Of a DNA stretch of 64,000 bases, positions 24,777-35,399 are shown piece by piece. The stretch is from contig NC_045143.1 in the NCBI RefSeq assembly GCF_008831285.2, positions 21,164,854 through 21,228,853 on the forward strand, in the 5' to 3' direction. A program made the translations under genes and the position numbers. This stretch comes from Nymphaea colorata. Its lineage: Eukaryota; Streptophyta; Magnoliopsida; Nymphaeales; Nymphaeaceae. The notes under the pieces are model-generated. The model was not told the DNA's origin. It saw only the letters and a list, made by a program, of their open reading frames with translations, and did not search any database. Positions within the stretch are counted from its first letter, which is position 1. Each line of letters begins with the position of its first letter.

Positions 24777-25566
24777 AAACTCTACCTTTTTGATTTGGTC
24801 ATAATAATAAAAAAAAAGATCAATCCTATTCAATATGAATGTCCCTTCTCCCTAAGACTCCAAACATGTTAACATGAATCTGAGCCAAGCACAGACAATG
24901 GTGAAATTTAGTTGTAGTGAGAAGTTTTGTCAACATGTCTACTACATTATGTTGCAACTCCACTTTTGTAATTGAATTTCATCATTTGCTACAACTCCCT
25001 GATTTTATGGTATTTAACATCTATATGTTTAGTTCTTGAATGATAAACTGAATCTTTAGCCAAATAAATTGTACTTTGACTGTCACATTGTAATTTGACA
25101 CCTTCTTGCATAATACCCAGTTCATTAACAAGTCCTCTTAACCAAACTATTTCTTTGGTAGCTTCTGCTGCAGTAATATGCTTTGATTCAGTTATTGATA
25201 ATGCAACAATATCTTGTAATGCAGCTTTCTAACTGATTGGGTCTCCACCTAGAGTAAATATATACATGTTGTTGATAAGCATCAGAAATATTTGTACTTG
25301 CTTGAAATAGTAAACCAAAATCTAATGAGCCCTTCAAATATCGCAAAATCCATTTTACTATCTCCTAATGTCTTTGACCTGGATTTGCCATATTTCTACT
25401 GACAACACTTACATGAGATAAATCAGGCCTAGTGCATATCATAGCATACATAATACATTCCAACTGCATTAACATATGTTCATATGGTCATAACTCTGCT
25501 CTCTTTTTGAGATTGGGGACAATGTTTTAAAGATAACTTAAAGTGTTGTGCAAGTAAAGTGCATAC

Positions 25567-26325
25567 TTATTTTGCATTCTTCATATTGAATTTAGCCAAC
25601 ACTTTATTAACATATTCTTTTTGTATCAACCACAGTTTTTTCTTCTCTTGATCTCTACGAATTTTCATACCTAAAATTCTTTTGGCTGATCCCAAATCTT
25701 TCATTTCAAATTCATTTCTAAGTTCATATTTCAACTTAGAAATTTCTAGGATGTGTTTGCATGCTATAGGCATGTCATCCATATAGTGCATCAAAATAAT
25801 AATAGAACCATCATTCAAAAAACAAAAATCAACACAACTGTGATACCTACTTCTATTGTAGCTTTGTGCCAACATAAAGGTGTCAAATCTTTCATACTAC
25901 AGTCGTGCTTGCTTCAAGCCATAGAGTGACCTTTTCAATTTGCACACTAACTTTTCATTTTTTGCTGGAATAAATCCTTCTGGCTGCAGCATATATATTT
26001 CTTCTTCTAGGCTACCATGTAAAAATGCAGTTTTGACTCTAGTTGTTCAAGTTTCAAATCGTTAATAGCTGCCATGGCTAAGAAAACTCTAATCGAACAA
26101 TGTTTCAACTAGGGAGAAATTTTTTGAAAAATCCACTCATTTTTTCTGACCATAGCCCTTCGCCACCAGCCTGGCCTTGTACACTGGTGGTTCCTTTGCA
26201 CATGAAGGTTCTTTTATTCTAAATACCCATTTGCAGCCAATAACTTTCTTTCTTTCGGGAAGACTTACCAATTCCCATATCTGATTCTTTTGAAGGGACT
26301 TCATTTCATTTTTCGTAGCTGTCAT
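25567..26325 (-). pseudogene. Copia reverse transcriptase, broken
   Basis: The fragment at 26325-26137 carries the RT entry (MKSLQKNQIWELVSLPERKK, CKWVFRIKE, KARLVAKGYGQK). The fragment at 25875-25567 carries the catalytic region with MHYMDDMPIA, where most Copia have YVDDML(I/L), followed by LGSAKRILGMKI. Stops separate the pieces. RNase H further left (about 25560-24850) is recognisable only in fragments. Confidence 0.85.
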
Positions 26326-26979
26326 CTATCTTTCACTATCCTTACTTTCTATTGCTTCCCGAAAAGTCAATGATTCAGTATACATAACTGAAAATGCATA
26401 TGCTACTGTACCTTGAAATTTTAAAGGTAATTTAACTTCTCTTCTTTCTCTACCCTTTACAATAGAATATGGTTCTTCAAGTGGTTGTTCCTCTTCCTCA
26501 CTTTCTTGTGATGGTTCTTCTAAAATTTGGTTGATCTTGTCATTACTCCACTCTAGCTGAATTTGATTGTTTGTCTTTTCAATGTCTTTATCACAATCTT
26601 GAATTTTCTTTAACAAGGAAGCTTCATCAAAGACTACGTTTTTGCTTATTTTTACTTTCTGTGTGTCGGGGTTCCATACTTTATACACTTTCATGCCTAC
26701 TTTGTACTTAAGAAAGATACATTTGTTTGATTTAGCATCAAGTTTGCTTATTTCTCCTTCTTGCAATAACACATAAATAGGACTAGCAAAAATATGTATG
26801 TCAAAGTAATCAACTGGCTTACCATACCATACTTCCTCTGGCATTTTCAGATTTAATGCTGTAGAAAGAGATCTATCTACGAAAAAACATGATATATTAA
26901 CAGTTTCTGCCCAAAACTTTTTTGGTAAACCTGCAAACAACCTCATGCAATGAGCCATCTCAACTAAAGTTTTGTTCAT
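26326..26979 (-). pseudogene. Copia integrase C-terminal half
   Basis: A 217-codon open stretch: MNKTLVEMAHCMRLFAGLPK, then FWAETVNISCFFVDRS, and the Copia GKP/CIFLKYK/VFDEASLL landmarks. It is preceded by a broken N-terminal half at about 27590-27000 with a 'GDEYTSSQFE' type core. Normally this is one polyprotein with protease and RT. Confidence 0.85.
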
Positions 26980-27592
26980 TCTCTCTGCGACGCCATTCTG
27001 CTATGGTGTACCTGAAATAGTGAAATGTCGAGTGATCCCTTCAACTTTGCAAAAATTTTCAAACTGAGATGATGTATACTCATCACCATTGTCACTTCTT
27101 AGCACCTTTAACTTTTTACCTGTATGATTTTCTACTCACTTTCCATTCTTTAAATGTCTCAAGTACTTCAAACTTATACTTTAGGAAATATACCCAAACT
27201 TTTCAAGAGTAGTCATCAATGAACGGAACAAAAAATCTAGCCCCTCCTTTAGCTGTAACTAGTGCAGACCCCCATACATCTGAATTGATATGTTCAAAGA
27301 TGTCGTTACTTCTTTTTGTAGAGGTTAAAAATTTAAATCTACACTGTTTACCAAGAACACAACATTCACAAAATTCAAGTTTACATGATTTGATACCTAT
27401 GAGTTACCTTCTATTATGCAACTCTTGAATTCCTCTTTCACTCATGTGGCCTAATCTAGCATGCCAAAAATAAGCAGTATCATCATAAAAAAGGGCTGAA
27501 GAAGATGAGATAGCAGTTATCTCTGTTACAGTTTTTCCAATCAACCTGTATAGAGATCCAACTTTCTCTCCTTTCATGACAACTAAAGCTCC

Positions 27593-27790
27593 TCAGTTCA
27601 TTTTCAATATGTCATTAGCACCACTAAAAGTAAAACCATTAACATCAAGTGTACCAAGAGAAATAAGATTTTTTTTAAAATCTGGAACGTGTCTAACTTC
27701 TGTTAAAGTCCTAATGACACCATCAAACATTTTTATTTTTATGGTTCCAATTCCAACTGACTTACATTCTTTATTATTTCTCATTAACAC
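27593..27790 (-). pseudogene. Copia protease region
   Basis: Contains IGTIKIKMFDGVIRTLTEVR, HVPDFKKNLISLGTLD, the standard stretch between the Copia protease active site and the integrase zinc finger. The active-site segment itself lies to the right (about 27900-27830, WILDSGCSYH-like) and is broken. Confidence 0.75.
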
Positions 27791-28013
27791 TTTTTTATTA
27801 TCACATTATGTATAAGAATCAAACTATGACTTACCAGGACACATATGGTATGAACATCCAGAATCTAAAATCCATACATCAGGTTGGAGATTATTACTTG
27901 AAAAAATGGCCAACACATCTCCATCGACGTCTGATACTACACTTGCTTCTTTGGCTTGTTTCTTTTTCTATTTATGTTTTTTTCTTAAGCTTTGGACAAT
28001 CAACTTTCTAATG

Positions 28014-28688
28014 TCACTCTTCTTTGCAATACCTGCATCTGTTGTCTCTACCCTTTGACTTGGATCGAAACCTGAATTTCTTGCTGAATTTATGTTTTTG
28101 ATGACCTCTCTCATGACTATGTTCTTTTACCATCAAATTTTCTCCATGATTCAGCTTATGTTTGGCTTCATTTGAAAGCAAAATAGTCTTGACTTCTTTC
28201 AGCTTTAAAGTTTCTTTGCCATAAAGAATAGTAGTCACAAGATGGTCATACAATTTAGGCATAGATGAAAGAAGAAGAAGGGTCTGGTCTTTTTCATCTA
28301 TCTTAACGCCAACACTACGAAGTTGAGTAATTAATTTATTGAAAGCATTCAGATGCTCAAGCAGATTTGTCCCATCAGTAATGCGTAAACTATAGAGCTG
28401 TTTTTTCAAATACAACTTATTTGTGAGAGACTTTGACATATACAAATTTTCTAATTTTACCCACAAATTAGTCGTAGTATCTACATTTGTAACATTATAT
28501 ATTACCACATCAGCCAGACAGAGTTGAATTGTACTAATCCCAATTAGCATATTTGATCCCTGATTTCTCATTTCCAAGTAAAGCATTATGCAAGTTATTC
28601 TGTACTAAAATGACTTTTATACGCTTTTGCACAAACCAAAATCAATCTTCCCGTCAAACTTGTCCACCTCAAACTTAGTTGTTGACAT
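28014..28688 (-). pseudogene. Copia gag
   Basis: The gag start is ATG at 28688 (MSTTKFEVDKFDGKIDFG). A lost base soon after shifts the frame, which returns for a 190-codon stretch from 28586. The body has the UBN2-type capsid pattern (LENLYMSKSLTNKLYLKKQL, SMPKLYDHLVTTIL) and ends in a basic region and the start of a zinc knuckle (CRYCKEE). Confidence 0.85.
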
Positions 28689-28745
28689 ATTTGATGTCAC
28701 AATCACTAAAACAAACTATCACAAACACAAAAAAATTGCAACCTG

Positions 28746-28757
28746 ACTCTGATACCA
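28746..28757 (-). promoter_or_regulatory. Primer binding site of the 24-29 kb Copia
   Basis: TGGTATCAGAGT on the minus strand, two bases from the 5' LTR end, complementary to initiator-Met tRNA as is usual for plant Copia. Confidence 0.85.
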
Positions 28758-28759
28758 TA

Positions 28760-29432
28760 TGTTATTTCAACAAAGTCCAGATTGCAAACAGAAAACCAGA
28801 GTAAGGTGTAAAGAGACTTGTGTATGAGAAATTGAGAAAGTGAATAGATAAATAAATCGGCAGGTAGAAAATTAGAGAAACCAAATCACGTAGACGACAA
28901 CAAATTATGTGGTTCGGATAGGTTGTTTGCCTTCCAACATCCACACGGAGAACACAACAGGATTCACTATTATATGAAGCATCAAGTACAACGACATCAG
29001 AGATACTGAAACAAGTAAACCCCTTACAAAACAGTACTGCTATGCAGTGACTCTCTGCCCCCAAATGCTCCCTCAATCATTTGTATGTTTTTCCCATTTC
29101 AAAACCGAAAACATATGTGTTTTTATAAATATAGTAGAGAATAATTGTCCAAAACACCTTCACAAACTTGATGATCTCCAAGGGGACGAAGATCCCTCGA
29201 TCAAAAACGCCCTACCATTGGATTACAACACCTATTAACCAAGAAGCTGCAGCAAGAGAGAGAGCTGGGTAGTGGAGTCTCCATGTTTACTGAAGCTCCG
29301 CCAAAATAGCAGACCAAGACAAAATTAAAGAAAAGGTAAAATCGAACCCTTACATAAAGCGAAAGAGGGTTTTTGAACAAAGACAGAAATGCCCATTGTT
29401 GACTTGTATATGAACAAGTCAAAATAATAGCA
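28760..29432 (-). repeat. 5' LTR of the 24-29 kb Copia
   Basis: 673 bp with TG...CA ends on the minus strand, matching 24109-24776. Confidence 0.9.
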
Positions 29433-29598
29433 GATTTCTTCATTTATTATATTTAAACATCCTACGTGTCCCTACCCAATTCAAGTTGGTTTAAAGCACA
29501 AAATTGAGTTCAAGAAAGCTTGCACTATTTGTCAAGTCAATTAGTACAAAGTTAGGGATATTAATAGTCAAATAAATGGATCGTATTATTTTGAATAT

Positions 29599-31536
29599 TC
29601 AAAATAGCATGTACTCCAGCGCCCTATGCATCGAGGCCTCACCGTTGAGGAACTGAACCAGTTGACAGATTGTAGGCCTCGCCTCAGGCGCTGCCCGTGA
29701 GCACAGCAGGCCAAGCTTCAGCGCCAACTCAGCCTCCTCCTTCACGTACCTTCCCTGTAGCCTCTGGTCCACAGCCGCAGTTATATCCCCCTTCTGCCAC
29801 CACTCGAGCACCCACTCAGCCAAAATTATCTCCTCTTCTCCTCCATTGCCATCTCTCCATGTATAAATCGGCCTCTTCCCGCACACCACCTCAAGAAGCA
29901 AGGCGCCATAGGCGAATACATCTGCACAAACTGTGGCCTTCCCTGTTTTGTACACTTCCGGCGCAAGGTAGCCTACAGTGCCCATCACGCAGGTCGTCTG
30001 TGGATTCTGGCCGTGATCGTGAAGTCTTGCAAGCCCGAAGTCTCCCAACCTTGCGTTCATTTCTCCATCTAAGAGGACATTGCTGGCCTTCACATCTCTA
30101 TGCACCGCCACCTGCTCCCAACCTTTGTGAAGATACAGCAGCCCATCAGCAACCCCCCTGAGGATCCTCATCCTCAGTTCCCAAATCAAGTTTGACGCTT
30201 TTGCATCATCAAAGAGAAACCTATCAAGGCTACCATTTGGCATGAAGTCATACACAAGAATGAGCTCATCCTGTCTTCTACACCAACCGAGTAGTCGAAC
30301 AAGGTTTCTGTGAGTCACTCTTCCTAGGCTTGCGACCTCTGCTATGAACTCTCTCAGTCCCTGTTCCCCGTTGTGGGAGATCCTCTTCACTGCAACTTCG
30401 GTGGAAGTTCCTGGTAGGACGCCTTTGTACACTTTACCAAAACCACCTCTGCCCAAGATCTCCTTCTCTTTGAATCCCTTGGTAGCTCTGTAAAGCGTCC
30501 TATACGGAAATCTATGCGGGTAGTTTAGTTCCCAATCTTCCATTATATCAGCAAGCTTTTCCTTCTTTTTCTTTTGGATTTTAAAAGCTACATATAAACA
30601 GACAATGGAGACAATGACTATGAACGCTACTGCTGTAACGGAGGTTATGATGACGTACGTTCTTGATCTCGCTTTGTCATTTGGATGGAGAAGGGACGCG
30701 AGTTGGGAGACATCAAGAGATTGAGCCGCTCCATCAGTACTAAAGCTCCATCCAACGATGTAATGATTGCCGGAGAGTTTACCAACTCCAGAAGAGAAGC
30801 CAACATACATGAAGTCTTCGACAACAGAGGAGAGATTGATAGGCTGGGATAGAAGAGGCCGTTTTGGCTTCACAGGGTCTGTCGATGGCGAAATGCTCAC
30901 GTCGAATAGCTGGCGATCGCTCTGGTAGTCTATCCAAGCGTAGATTAGAAAGCCGCTTTGGAGGTTTATGGGCTCGTTTGAATTGTCTGTCACAAAGTAG
31001 GCAGCAGGAGCAGCCGTGACAGAGACCAAAGAGTCGACGCCGAGACCAACGTGGTTGTTGTTGATGTCTCTGAACATGGGGTCGTTACAGGTGTCGAACT
31101 CCACGGCAAGAAAGTGATCGGAAGAATTGCCGGGGTTGGAGTTGTTGAAGAGGCCGAGGTAGTTGTTCGGCACCCCGCCGGCTATGCCGGCAGTAGGAGA
31201 GAGGACGAATGCCAAGCCGTGGCAGCTGGTGTTACTGAATTGGCTGGTGATGGCAAAGGCGAAACGGGTGCTGAAGGAGGTGACTGTGGCATTCCTTGCA
31301 GAAGAAGAAGAAGTGGAAGAAAAAGATTTTTTGAAGGGAATGGGACGAGGGTAAAAGCCGTGTCCCACAGCCTCGACGTGAGAGTCGTTGGTGAGGAGAA
31401 GAAGGCCATTGGAGGTGATAGCGGCCGCTCCATCTAAGCTGAGGTTGGCTCCTTTGAAATCATTGAAGATGAAATGCTCTCCCATGGAGGACGTAGTTAG
31501 GAGCAGGAATAGGATCTGTACTACAAGAAGAACCAT
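29599..31536 (-). CDS. L-type lectin receptor-like kinase (LecRK-2), intact, short tail
   Basis: A 645-residue intronless paralogue of LecRK-1, starting at the first ATG, 31536. The signal peptide is about residues 1-18, the lectin domain about 20-262, the transmembrane helix about 293-317 with KIQKKKKEK after it, and the kinase about 350-628. The glycine loop is LGRGGFGKV (361-369), the lysine 384, HRD 479-481 and DFG 499-501, all intact. Two differences stand out. The lectin metal-site phrase HVGIDINSL of LecRK-1 is HVGLGVDSL. The protein stops after GEASMHRALEYMLF and so lacks the roughly 25-residue acidic tail of LecRK-1. A Copia element begins about 165 bp beyond the stop. Expected to be a functional membrane receptor; ligand unknown. 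Confidence 0.95.
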   Translation of the reverse strand: MVLLVVQILFLLLTTSSMGEHFIFNDFKGANLSLDGAAAITSNGLLLLTNDSHVEAVGHGFYPRPIPFKKSFSSTSSSSARNATVTSFSTRFAFAITSQFSNTSCHGLAFVLSPTAGIAGGVPNNYLGLFNNSNPGNSSDHFLAVEFDTCNDPMFRDINNNHVGLGVDSLVSVTAAPAAYFVTDNSNEPINLQSGFLIYAWIDYQSDRQLFDVSISPSTDPVKPKRPLLSQPINLSSVVEDFMYVGFSSGVGKLSGNHYIVGWSFSTDGAAQSLDVSQLASLLHPNDKARSRTYVIITSVTAVAFIVIVSIVCLYVAFKIQKKKKEKLADIMEDWELNYPHRFPYRTLYRATKGFKEKEILGRGGFGKVYKGVLPGTSTEVAVKRISHNGEQGLREFIAEVASLGRVTHRNLVRLLGWCRRQDELILVYDFMPNGSLDRFLFDDAKASNLIWELRMRILRGVADGLLYLHKGWEQVAVHRDVKASNVLLDGEMNARLGDFGLARLHDHGQNPQTTCVMGTVGYLAPEVYKTGKATVCADVFAYGALLLEVVCGKRPIYTWRDGNGGEEEIILAEWVLEWWQKGDITAAVDQRLQGRYVKEEAELALKLGLLCSRAAPEARPTICQLVQFLNGEASMHRALEYMLF

Positions 31537-31580
31537 GATCAAGACGGCTTCGCTTCTGAGGTCTCTCTCTCCCTCTCCGG

Positions 31581-31602
31581 CCTTATCAAATCTTTAATAA
31601 GG
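31581..31602. promoter_or_regulatory. Palindrome in LecRK-2 upstream leader
   Basis: CCTTATCAAATCTTTAATAAGG pairs at nine of ten positions and is followed by 'tggga', as in LecRK-1. It lies about 45 bp upstream of the ATG. Relative to LecRK-1 the fifth pair is A-T instead of C-G. Confidence 0.45.
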
Positions 31603-32405
31603 TGGGAACTTGAAGACTATTCGTATGGATTGTTTTGTTGGCCTGCGAGATTCTGACTCCACTCATTACTCCCGGTCGTCAGTGCGCATTAAGGAAAAGT
31701 CAAGCCAGCGACGCTTCAGTTGAAAAGACTAGACATGCGGCGTCATCTCTCCATCGGTATCCCGATCTTTATTACAGGGCCAAGGAAAGGGCTGGACTTG
31801 GTTGAAGCCGTTGAGTGACTATCGAGCTTTTGTAGGTCAGCTCATGAGCTAGTACGGCCTGACCGACTGCGCAGCTCCGGTCCACACAACAATTATTAGA
31901 AAATTAGTAATATTAAAATAGCCAACTTGCATGTTGGGATCCAATTAAGGACACAAAATTATTTTAAAATTTATAAAAACAAACAAAACAGCAACTTTAT
32001 AGCGTTAAAAAATAAAGATTCTCCATCATCCTCTGACTTGGTAAATTATTGAACAAACTAGTCAACATATTCAAGCCGGTGGGTGTGATTCGTTTTAGAA
32101 ATATTTCAAAGCACTACTGGCAGAAAAGAAAACAAAAATCCTGCCACTTGCCTTTTCATAATCGATTAGGTTATTTGTCGCCTTATTCAATGTCCCAATT
32201 TAGCATTTTAACGGTTTTCACTACTTCAGAATCCTCAAAATAAAGTTACTACTTTATATCTATGAGACATTTGATTGTGCCACCTGCCCACGCCATGGTG
32301 CCAATTGGTGTTTTATGCATTTTATTCACAACCTCAATGCATAGGTGAATGATGAACAGATAAATGTAAGAACTAATAGAAATATAAAAATTTAATGTCT
32401 AATTC

Positions 32406-32441
<36 letters not shown>

Positions 32442-33500
32442 GCTAAGACAGGATGATGTATGCATCATGTCCGTATCAGCCTGATGCATTGGCTTATTTT
32501 TATTTTGTGAATTAGAAAATAATTTAGTATATTTTATATTGGTTTAAAAATAAAAAAATTAAATATCTCTATTGACCTTCTATCTTATTAGGTCAATACA
32601 ACACATATTGGATGATACATACATTACTCCTATACGAGGTGATATTGATAATGGGTGAAATTTATTGTAAATTATGATGTACACATCATATTTTTTGACT
32701 TTTCTTTAACAAGTAAATTTGGGTGTATATTGTGCATTTCGATCTGGAAAAGCCTATCCAGAAAATGAACGAGCTAGCCCAATGGCTCTACATGTCAGGT
32801 GCATGAATATGCACAACAGTACCGTCTAAAAGCTCACAAATAGATGCCGATAAAGTTGACTAAGGGGCAGTACTTTGATGGACTCCTTATATTCTGTGAA
32901 ATGTTTTTTCACTTAATTATCTAATCTTAGCGATAGGGAGAGGTCATTTGTTTTGTGAATTCAAGGTTATATTTAGAATCATTAATTATTTTAAATGAAG
33001 CTTTGTAATTAGTAGAAAGTTTTATATTGGAGATCTTATTTCTTTCTTTGTTTGTTTGTTTTTTATCAGAAATCCCTTTCATGCGTCGCTCAGTCATAAA
33101 TCTCTCTCTTTCTCTCTCTCTCTCTCTTGGGCCGCCATTGGGACCATTGCCTTGAGACTGCTAAGATCAGGCCACTGGCTCTCTCCCTCTTGCTTGCCCA
33201 TGTGGGACTCTTCTGAGTGCTCTCTCATGGGGACCCACCACTGGAAGCTCTATCATGGGGACCCACCACTGGAAGCTCTACTCTCTTATCTCAAATAAAG
33301 GGTGAGTGGCATTGATAACAAGTTGTCACTATTCCATAAATATGCCCCATATATTAGGACCTACAAAATACTGTGTAACAATATTTTCACAAATCTGACC
33401 CAATTTTTCTTATCAGATTTATGCAACAGTAACAACATATTATTATTGTCAAACATTTTCTAAGAGACTATCTGATTCTCTATTTGTGCCCTCTATTTAG
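31603..33500. other. Non-coding spacer upstream of LecRK-2
   Basis: No gene recognised. It contains a (TA)n tract at 32411-32438, a short (TC)n run at about 33101-33127 and two adjacent 28-bp copies of 'tcatggggacccaccactgg..' (33225-33252 and 33253-33280). Confidence 0.5.
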
Positions 33501-33776
33501 GAAAGTTCTCTATGTTGTTTCGTGTACATAGCGAGCGTACACCATGTGCACCATACTACCAATATGTATATTGACTTTAGTACCCAAACGTTTCATGTGC
33601 ATAATGAATATTTTTAATCATGTTATCTCATTATTTAAGAAAGTTCTCTATGTTGTTTCGTGTACATAACGAGCATACACCATGTGCACCATACTACCGA
33701 TATGTAGATTTACTTTAATACCCAAATGTTTCACGTGCATAATGAATAATTTTAATCATGTTGTTATCACATTATT
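33501..33776. repeat. Tandem duplication, 138-bp period
   Basis: Two copies starting gaaagttctctatgttgttt at 33501 and 33639, differing by a few substitutions. It borders the foldback repeat to the right. Confidence 0.9.
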
Positions 33777-33779
33777 TTT

Positions 33780-34225
33780 CATTATTTTGTACCTTTGTCA
33801 TTACTTCATATCCCCTATTGTTATCTCATACGCATTATCTCATACCCACTATTATTATCTCATGCCCTTGTCATTATCATAAACTCATGATGTCTTATAC
33901 CTATTATCTCATACCTCTGTTAGTATGATACTCGTATTGTTATGTCATACTCATTATCTCATACCCAGTCATTATCTCATACTCTTAGCATTTGTCACTA
34001 TTTTATACTATAGTATCTAAGATAGAGACAGAAAGTAGCGTCTGAGATAATGATTGGAATATGAGAAAATGATGGGTATGATACTGACAAATGAGATAAC
34101 AACATGAGTATGAGATAATGGCAGATGTATGAGATAATGTGCATGAGATAGTAACAAAAGTATGAAATAATGCAGATGTATGAGATAATACTTGTGAGCA
34201 GAACCCAAAAAAATGAAGACATTTT
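33780..34225. repeat. Foldback array of 'attatctcatac' units
   Basis: Left of about 34010 the word 'attatctcatac' and variants repeats about every 15-25 bp; right of it the reverse complement 'gtatgagataat' does. A pivot lies around 34005-34025 (actatagtatctaagatag). Transcribed RNA would fold into a long imperfect hairpin. Reading frames on both strands here are repeat by-products. Confidence 0.8.
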
Positions 34226-34885
34226 TGCCGCTCATAGGGGTATATTGGTCATCGATATATATATACTGACTGACACATTTTACCTTCATCAAAACCTAAA
34301 ATCTTCTTTTTTAGTTTTCTTTTTTGTCCCTACAAAAGTTTTCTTTTTATATTCATCATGGACATTTTTTTGTCATGATTAAAATAGCACATGAAAAAAT
34401 TTGTACATGGGACACCACATATAACCAGCTTTGCTCTGTTCATTGTGAAACTGATTGTAAATAAACAGCCCAAACCCTTACCACTAATTGCTTCCACCTT
34501 GCACTTTCCATCGAACTCCACCTCTGTCACTTAAGACCCCCACTACTTACTCCATCATGCCCCAAACCCCATGTCAGAGCCCCATGACTCTTTGGGTGCC
34601 TTTTCTCCACTAAGCCCCCAAATGTCTGCCTCCTCTTGCGGCTGGCCATGGTTGCCCCTGTCGCCTTTCCTTTCTTTCTCCCCTCTCTCTCACTTCCTCT
34701 CTCTCTCTCACACAAGGCTTTGTTAGAGTAAGTTGAAGAAGTTCAAAACAATATAAAATGAATAAAGTAAAGTGAAAACAATTGAAAATGTGGAAATTTG
34801 GAAAATGTACAAAAATGAATGTAAAAGGGTTAAAAGATGGAGATAATTTTTTCTTAAGTATTCCCTTAGCCTCCCCCCACCACCT
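34226..34885. other. Non-coding spacer
   Basis: No gene recognised; a CT-rich stretch lies at about 34670-34720. Confidence 0.4.
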
Positions 34886-34890
34886 TCTCT

Positions 34891-35335
34891 TGCTATATGA
34901 GTTGAAATCAGTTTTTTAGAGTTCATGCCAAAGTGAAAGAATCTTTTTATTTTAGAGTTGTGGTTAATTAATGGTACATGTGAACATGTTGTTAAGTATC
35001 TTGAATATAAAATAGTTGTACGATAAAATATAGATGTTTTGGTCTATCCGGATATGCAAGGAATCTGTAGTTTTGTGGTGGTATAAAACAGTGGGTCATC
35101 ATTAACAAGAGTTGAGGTGTCATAGATAATTATTGGAAAGAAATGAATAGGAATGATGGGCCTTAATAGTGTATGCTTTTTTTATATGTATTGTCTCACT
35201 ATATACACCCATATGTTAGCTGAAGCAAAGTATGAAATGAAAAGAAACAAAGTTTTGTGAAGCCTCTCTAGTTTGTTTTCTCATTTTTAAGATCCTGTAG
35301 GTTATCTTAGTTCATGTGATAAAGATATTTCTACA
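34891..35335 (+). repeat. 5' LTR of outer Copia
   Basis: 445 bp, TGCTATATGAG to TTTCTACA. It shares long phrases with 43496-43912 such as 'gagttgtggttaattaatgg' and 'gtgggtcatcattaa'. Confidence 0.85.
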
Positions 35336-35340
35336 ATCTA

Positions 35341-35352
35341 TGGTATCAGAGT
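35341..35352 (+). promoter_or_regulatory. Primer binding site of outer Copia
   Basis: TGGTATCAGAGT, complementary to initiator-Met tRNA, five bases after the LTR end. Confidence 0.85.
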
Positions 35353-35399
35353 GGCTAGGTGTTGATCAAAGGAATTGGAGTTGGGAAGTTCAGTTAAGG

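Larger units (their letters stand above)
24109..29432 (-). mobile_element. Complete but decayed Ty1/Copia retrotransposon
   Basis: Two LTRs flank it (24109-24776 and 28760-29432). On the minus strand the element starts TGCTATTATTTTGACTTG and ends AATAACA. GATTTC occurs on both outer sides (24103-24108 and 29433-29438), which is a 5- or 6-bp target duplication. A primer binding site TGGTATCAGAGT (28746-28757, minus strand) and a purine tract (complement of 24777-24792) are in place. Domain order is gag, protease, integrase, RT, as in Copia. LTRs differ at roughly a tenth of positions and the frames are broken, so it is old and inactive. Its 5' end lies about 165 bp past the LecRK-2 stop. The pol motifs resemble the Tork/Tnt1 group. 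Confidence 0.92.

Noticed and set aside
33682-34292. Several small open frames on both strands
   Set aside because: They are translations of the 'tatctcatac' foldback units, giving repeated Ser-Tyr-Ile/Leu-Ser-His peptides.
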